64,000 nt of DNA, taken from the NCBI GenBank assembly GCA_965222645.1, contig OZ244968.1, positions 5,766,001-5,830,000 of the forward strand, read 5' to 3'. The DNA is from JABDMH01 sp965222645 (GTDB lineage Bacteria; Bacteroidota; Bacteroidia; Chitinophagales; Saprospiraceae). The notes under the pieces are model-generated. The model was not told the DNA's origin. It was given only the letters and a program-made list of their open reading frames with translations, and ran no database searches. Numbering within the stretch: position 1 is the first letter of the stretch; each line of letters starts with the position of its first letter. Positions 63,301 to 64,000 of the stretch are shown one piece after another. The position numbers and the translations under genes were made by a program.

Positions 63301-64000
63301 GCTTTGCCACCCAAAGTCAGGATGACGGCTGGAAAATCAATTATTCGATCTACGATGATTTGGGTAATATGACTACCGACTCGTTTGAAAACTATGTCAA
63401 TAAATACGAGTTCTTTCCCGGATCATCATTGCCAAAATCTTCGACCGGAGTTGATGGACAAAAAATGTCTTATAGCTATGATGCCCTGATCCGGCGCAAG
63501 ACCATCATGGATGAGTGCACGGGTACGCTCACCACCTTTGATTTTAAATTTAATGACTCCAATAACAATGGATACAACTGGGTATCTGAAAAAAAAGATT
63601 ATGTAGCTGTGAGTGGTAGTGCCGTGGATGTGATCGAAAACATCACCTATCTGGATGGCCTGTATAGAGAGGTACAAACGGTGGGAAAAAATCACTCCCA
63701 GACATCCAACCGCGATATTATTTATGCCCGGGATTATGATAATCAGGGCAGGATAAACAGGGCGTACGAACCCTATCACAGTACCTTGAATACTGGAAAA
63801 TACGTGAGCATCACCAGCAGTCACGATCATACGCTAAACGAGTACGAAGCCTCGCCACTGAACCGGATAAAAAAAGTGACCCCACCCTCATGGTATCCCA
63901 CCGAGTATTTTTATGAAACCAATAGCGGAGGTGAGGTCGCCGGATATCTGGCTGGGAGATTGAGAAAAACCAAAATAAAAGACGGCAATGGTCATTATTC
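60372..64000 (+). CDS. Giant YD/Rhs-like repeat protein, 5' part (runs past window end)
   Basis: From ATG 60372 the frame is open for 1209 codons to the window edge. A signal anchor/peptide lies at about 35-55 (LIFLAVYLFPACSLAQ). The beginning SGSFGKLIDIPVSAHTGTPL and VPFGLQYHSTGPKAGELAGD, GLGFQFFGGGAI matches the N-terminus of Bacteroidota Rhs-type proteins (GxxPLxVPxGLxYHSxGxKxxDxxGxxGxGW). Later parts carry YD-like strands (KMSYSYDALIRRKTIMDECT, ITYLDGLYREVQTVG, DYDNQGRINRAYEPY). Rhs-type proteins form shells around a C-terminal toxin, which would lie outside the window. Start overlaps the M43-like stop by 4 bases (ATGA), so both are made together. Confidence 0.9.
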   Translation, partial: MKKLKKSYFKKQMKMHGTGKNKISFLWIIPDWKSALIFLAVYLFPACSLAQYHQGTNISGSFGKLIDIPVSAHTGTPLITVPMGTIEEGPLRVPFGLQYHSTGPKAGELAGDPGLGFQFFGGGAIFRQHKHMLDEDDNNGRKGYYMHGGDLTVAATHRTEVENNIRDGEKDIFTFYMPGYQGQFEFSGGDGVNPSEVILIPDNNLKIEVTGILCPAEPFSCSILGFVVTAPDGTKYYFGRLPDKADIDVDYTTNVNLPGGHPQKYMYSAWHLRRIETYDGKNTIEYRYRPSVYRYETLVPSDLKVTHVTNGSTTQVAIPEPYTSVLSGTQIRYQTLEVISEVLDSIITRTQVIDFEHADRTDVSVVSGNQKLRISGVKIHEGDSHCKQYAFTQSYFTDGSGMNDPWRKRLKLDAVTLKSCDNTQSIPAYSFTYLNPNGLPPRLTKGLDHYGGYNGKTANNSLSTLIPNTTYVSPNNQTTFSYGNANRDVDTTYAKRGLLTKITLPTGGYHEYIWEANRALDPNAQGDKTSIQDLEAGRTSPASSCTPSTHTASYSTTLSSAQITNGHFVYGISSHFGDCAGNTTLVRLEVLQNNVVKILEEFNYDGPFQMGPVALAGHGLSSSTSTTFRLTVNNEGRGFADIYYYQTVPDDVVVGGFRIKQTIAHDGFDTSRDIIKNYKYRKSFTDNKSSGVYIGRPLYGDVVRSYGTPVTYELMAEPFSLAPLTSFEGYHIGYSRVEIEHNGNGTTVQTFKTEDFNHTPGYPSTGLQARVLAGSHDSTAILDSGDNLVSYDRSVEKNDFYQNLGGINIRLKKITGIPTNYTYKVYNNVTRNYFRPDTTVNYLDGVEVKSDYVYGNNYFLEPTQIRFNDSKGFVVSSKIAYLSSYAHDTELKDYFIDHHMIGVPYEQKKNVSTYDLDGTRTLWSAFNNTSGSPQSDTSNAFPYPRYSQALETDYSGTPFIVDWRSLTEYLKYDMRYGFATQSQDDGWKINYSIYDDLGNMTTDSFENYVNKYEFFPGSSLPKSSTGVDGQKMSYSYDALIRRKTIMDECTGTLTTFDFKFNDSNNNGYNWVSEKKDYVAVSGSAVDVIENITYLDGLYREVQTVGKNHSQTSNRDIIYARDYDNQGRINRAYEPYHSTLNTGKYVSITSSHDHTLNEYEASPLNRIKKVTPPSWYPTEYFYETNSGGEVAGYLAGRLRKTKIKDGNGHY

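Noticed and set aside
1..64000. tRNA, rRNA or riboswitch genes
   Set aside because: I found no cloverleaf, rRNA core sequence or known riboswitch consensus in any intergenic region; absence is by eye only.

Overview
The window looks like a chromosome segment of a Bacteroidota bacterium, most likely a marine or environmental Saprospiria-type lineage. Reasons: several proteins end in a type IX secretion (T9SS) C-terminal sorting domain (YPNPA-type); there is an ECF sigma/FecR anti-sigma pair, a DUF1501/DUF1800 pair, DUF4252 and DUF3179 proteins, and a giant signal-peptide-bearing YD/Rhs-like protein. No rRNA, tRNA or CRISPR array was seen.

Layout. 1-3155 is a graveyard of insertion sequences: an IS3-type orfA cut by the window edge, IS66 tnpB/tnpA on the minus strand, IS66 tnpC on the plus strand, and two pieces of a broken tyrosine recombinase. 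3156-3945 is a non-coding tract next to a small 58-residue conserved-type protein. 4158-7119 is an accessory block: dyad-rich control region, sigma factor, zinc-finger anti-sigma-like protein, KTSC-like protein, then an orphan PD-(D/E)xK toxin module with a putative immunity gene. 7107-7790 holds an XRE regulator whose start codon comes from the end of an IS21 relic, the tail of istB, and a 172-bp mini-IS66 with perfect 14-bp inverted ends.

8118-18682 carries exported proteins: a large cysteine-containing secreted protein plus a T9SS partner, then a probable polysaccharide-degrading set (SGNH hydrolase, heparinase II/III-type lyase, esterase-ThuA fusion). 18727-20426 is a striking array of about 13 imperfect, self-complementary CACATAG/CTATGTG units, each followed by a T-run, surrounding a GxxExxY gene. 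20492-36274 holds metabolic and envelope genes: aldehyde dehydrogenase, ABC exporter, exported RraA and enolase-superfamily dehydratase, DUF3179 fusion, M14 carboxypeptidase, GtrA, sugar isomerase, double metal-ribbon lipoprotein, OmpA lipoprotein and a barrel-like protein. 36502-43518 (minus) has an M12B-type T9SS protease, a serine hydrolase, a 2-hydroxyacid dehydrogenase and a Tat-exported Gfo/Idh oxidoreductase. 43658-46788 is glpK-glpD, followed by ECF sigma/FecR. 48507-53145 (minus) is DUF1501, DUF1800 and a vanadium-haloperoxidase-like lipoprotein. 53347-58355 has DUF3500, sulfatase, a TPR protein with a clear terminator, and a sodium:solute symporter. 58356-59055 is non-coding with strong nested hairpins. 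It precedes a catalytically dead M43-like T9SS protein (59056-60375) that overlaps the start of a giant YD/Rhs-like gene running off the window end.

How they fit: the chromosome-like part suggests a polysaccharide/organic-matter degrader that exports many sugar-handling enzymes to the periplasm or beyond. The accessory parts suggest polymorphic-toxin competition and heavy mobile-element turnover. The signals I would look at first are the GxxExxY gene with its repeat array, and the dead protease coupled to the Rhs-like gene.
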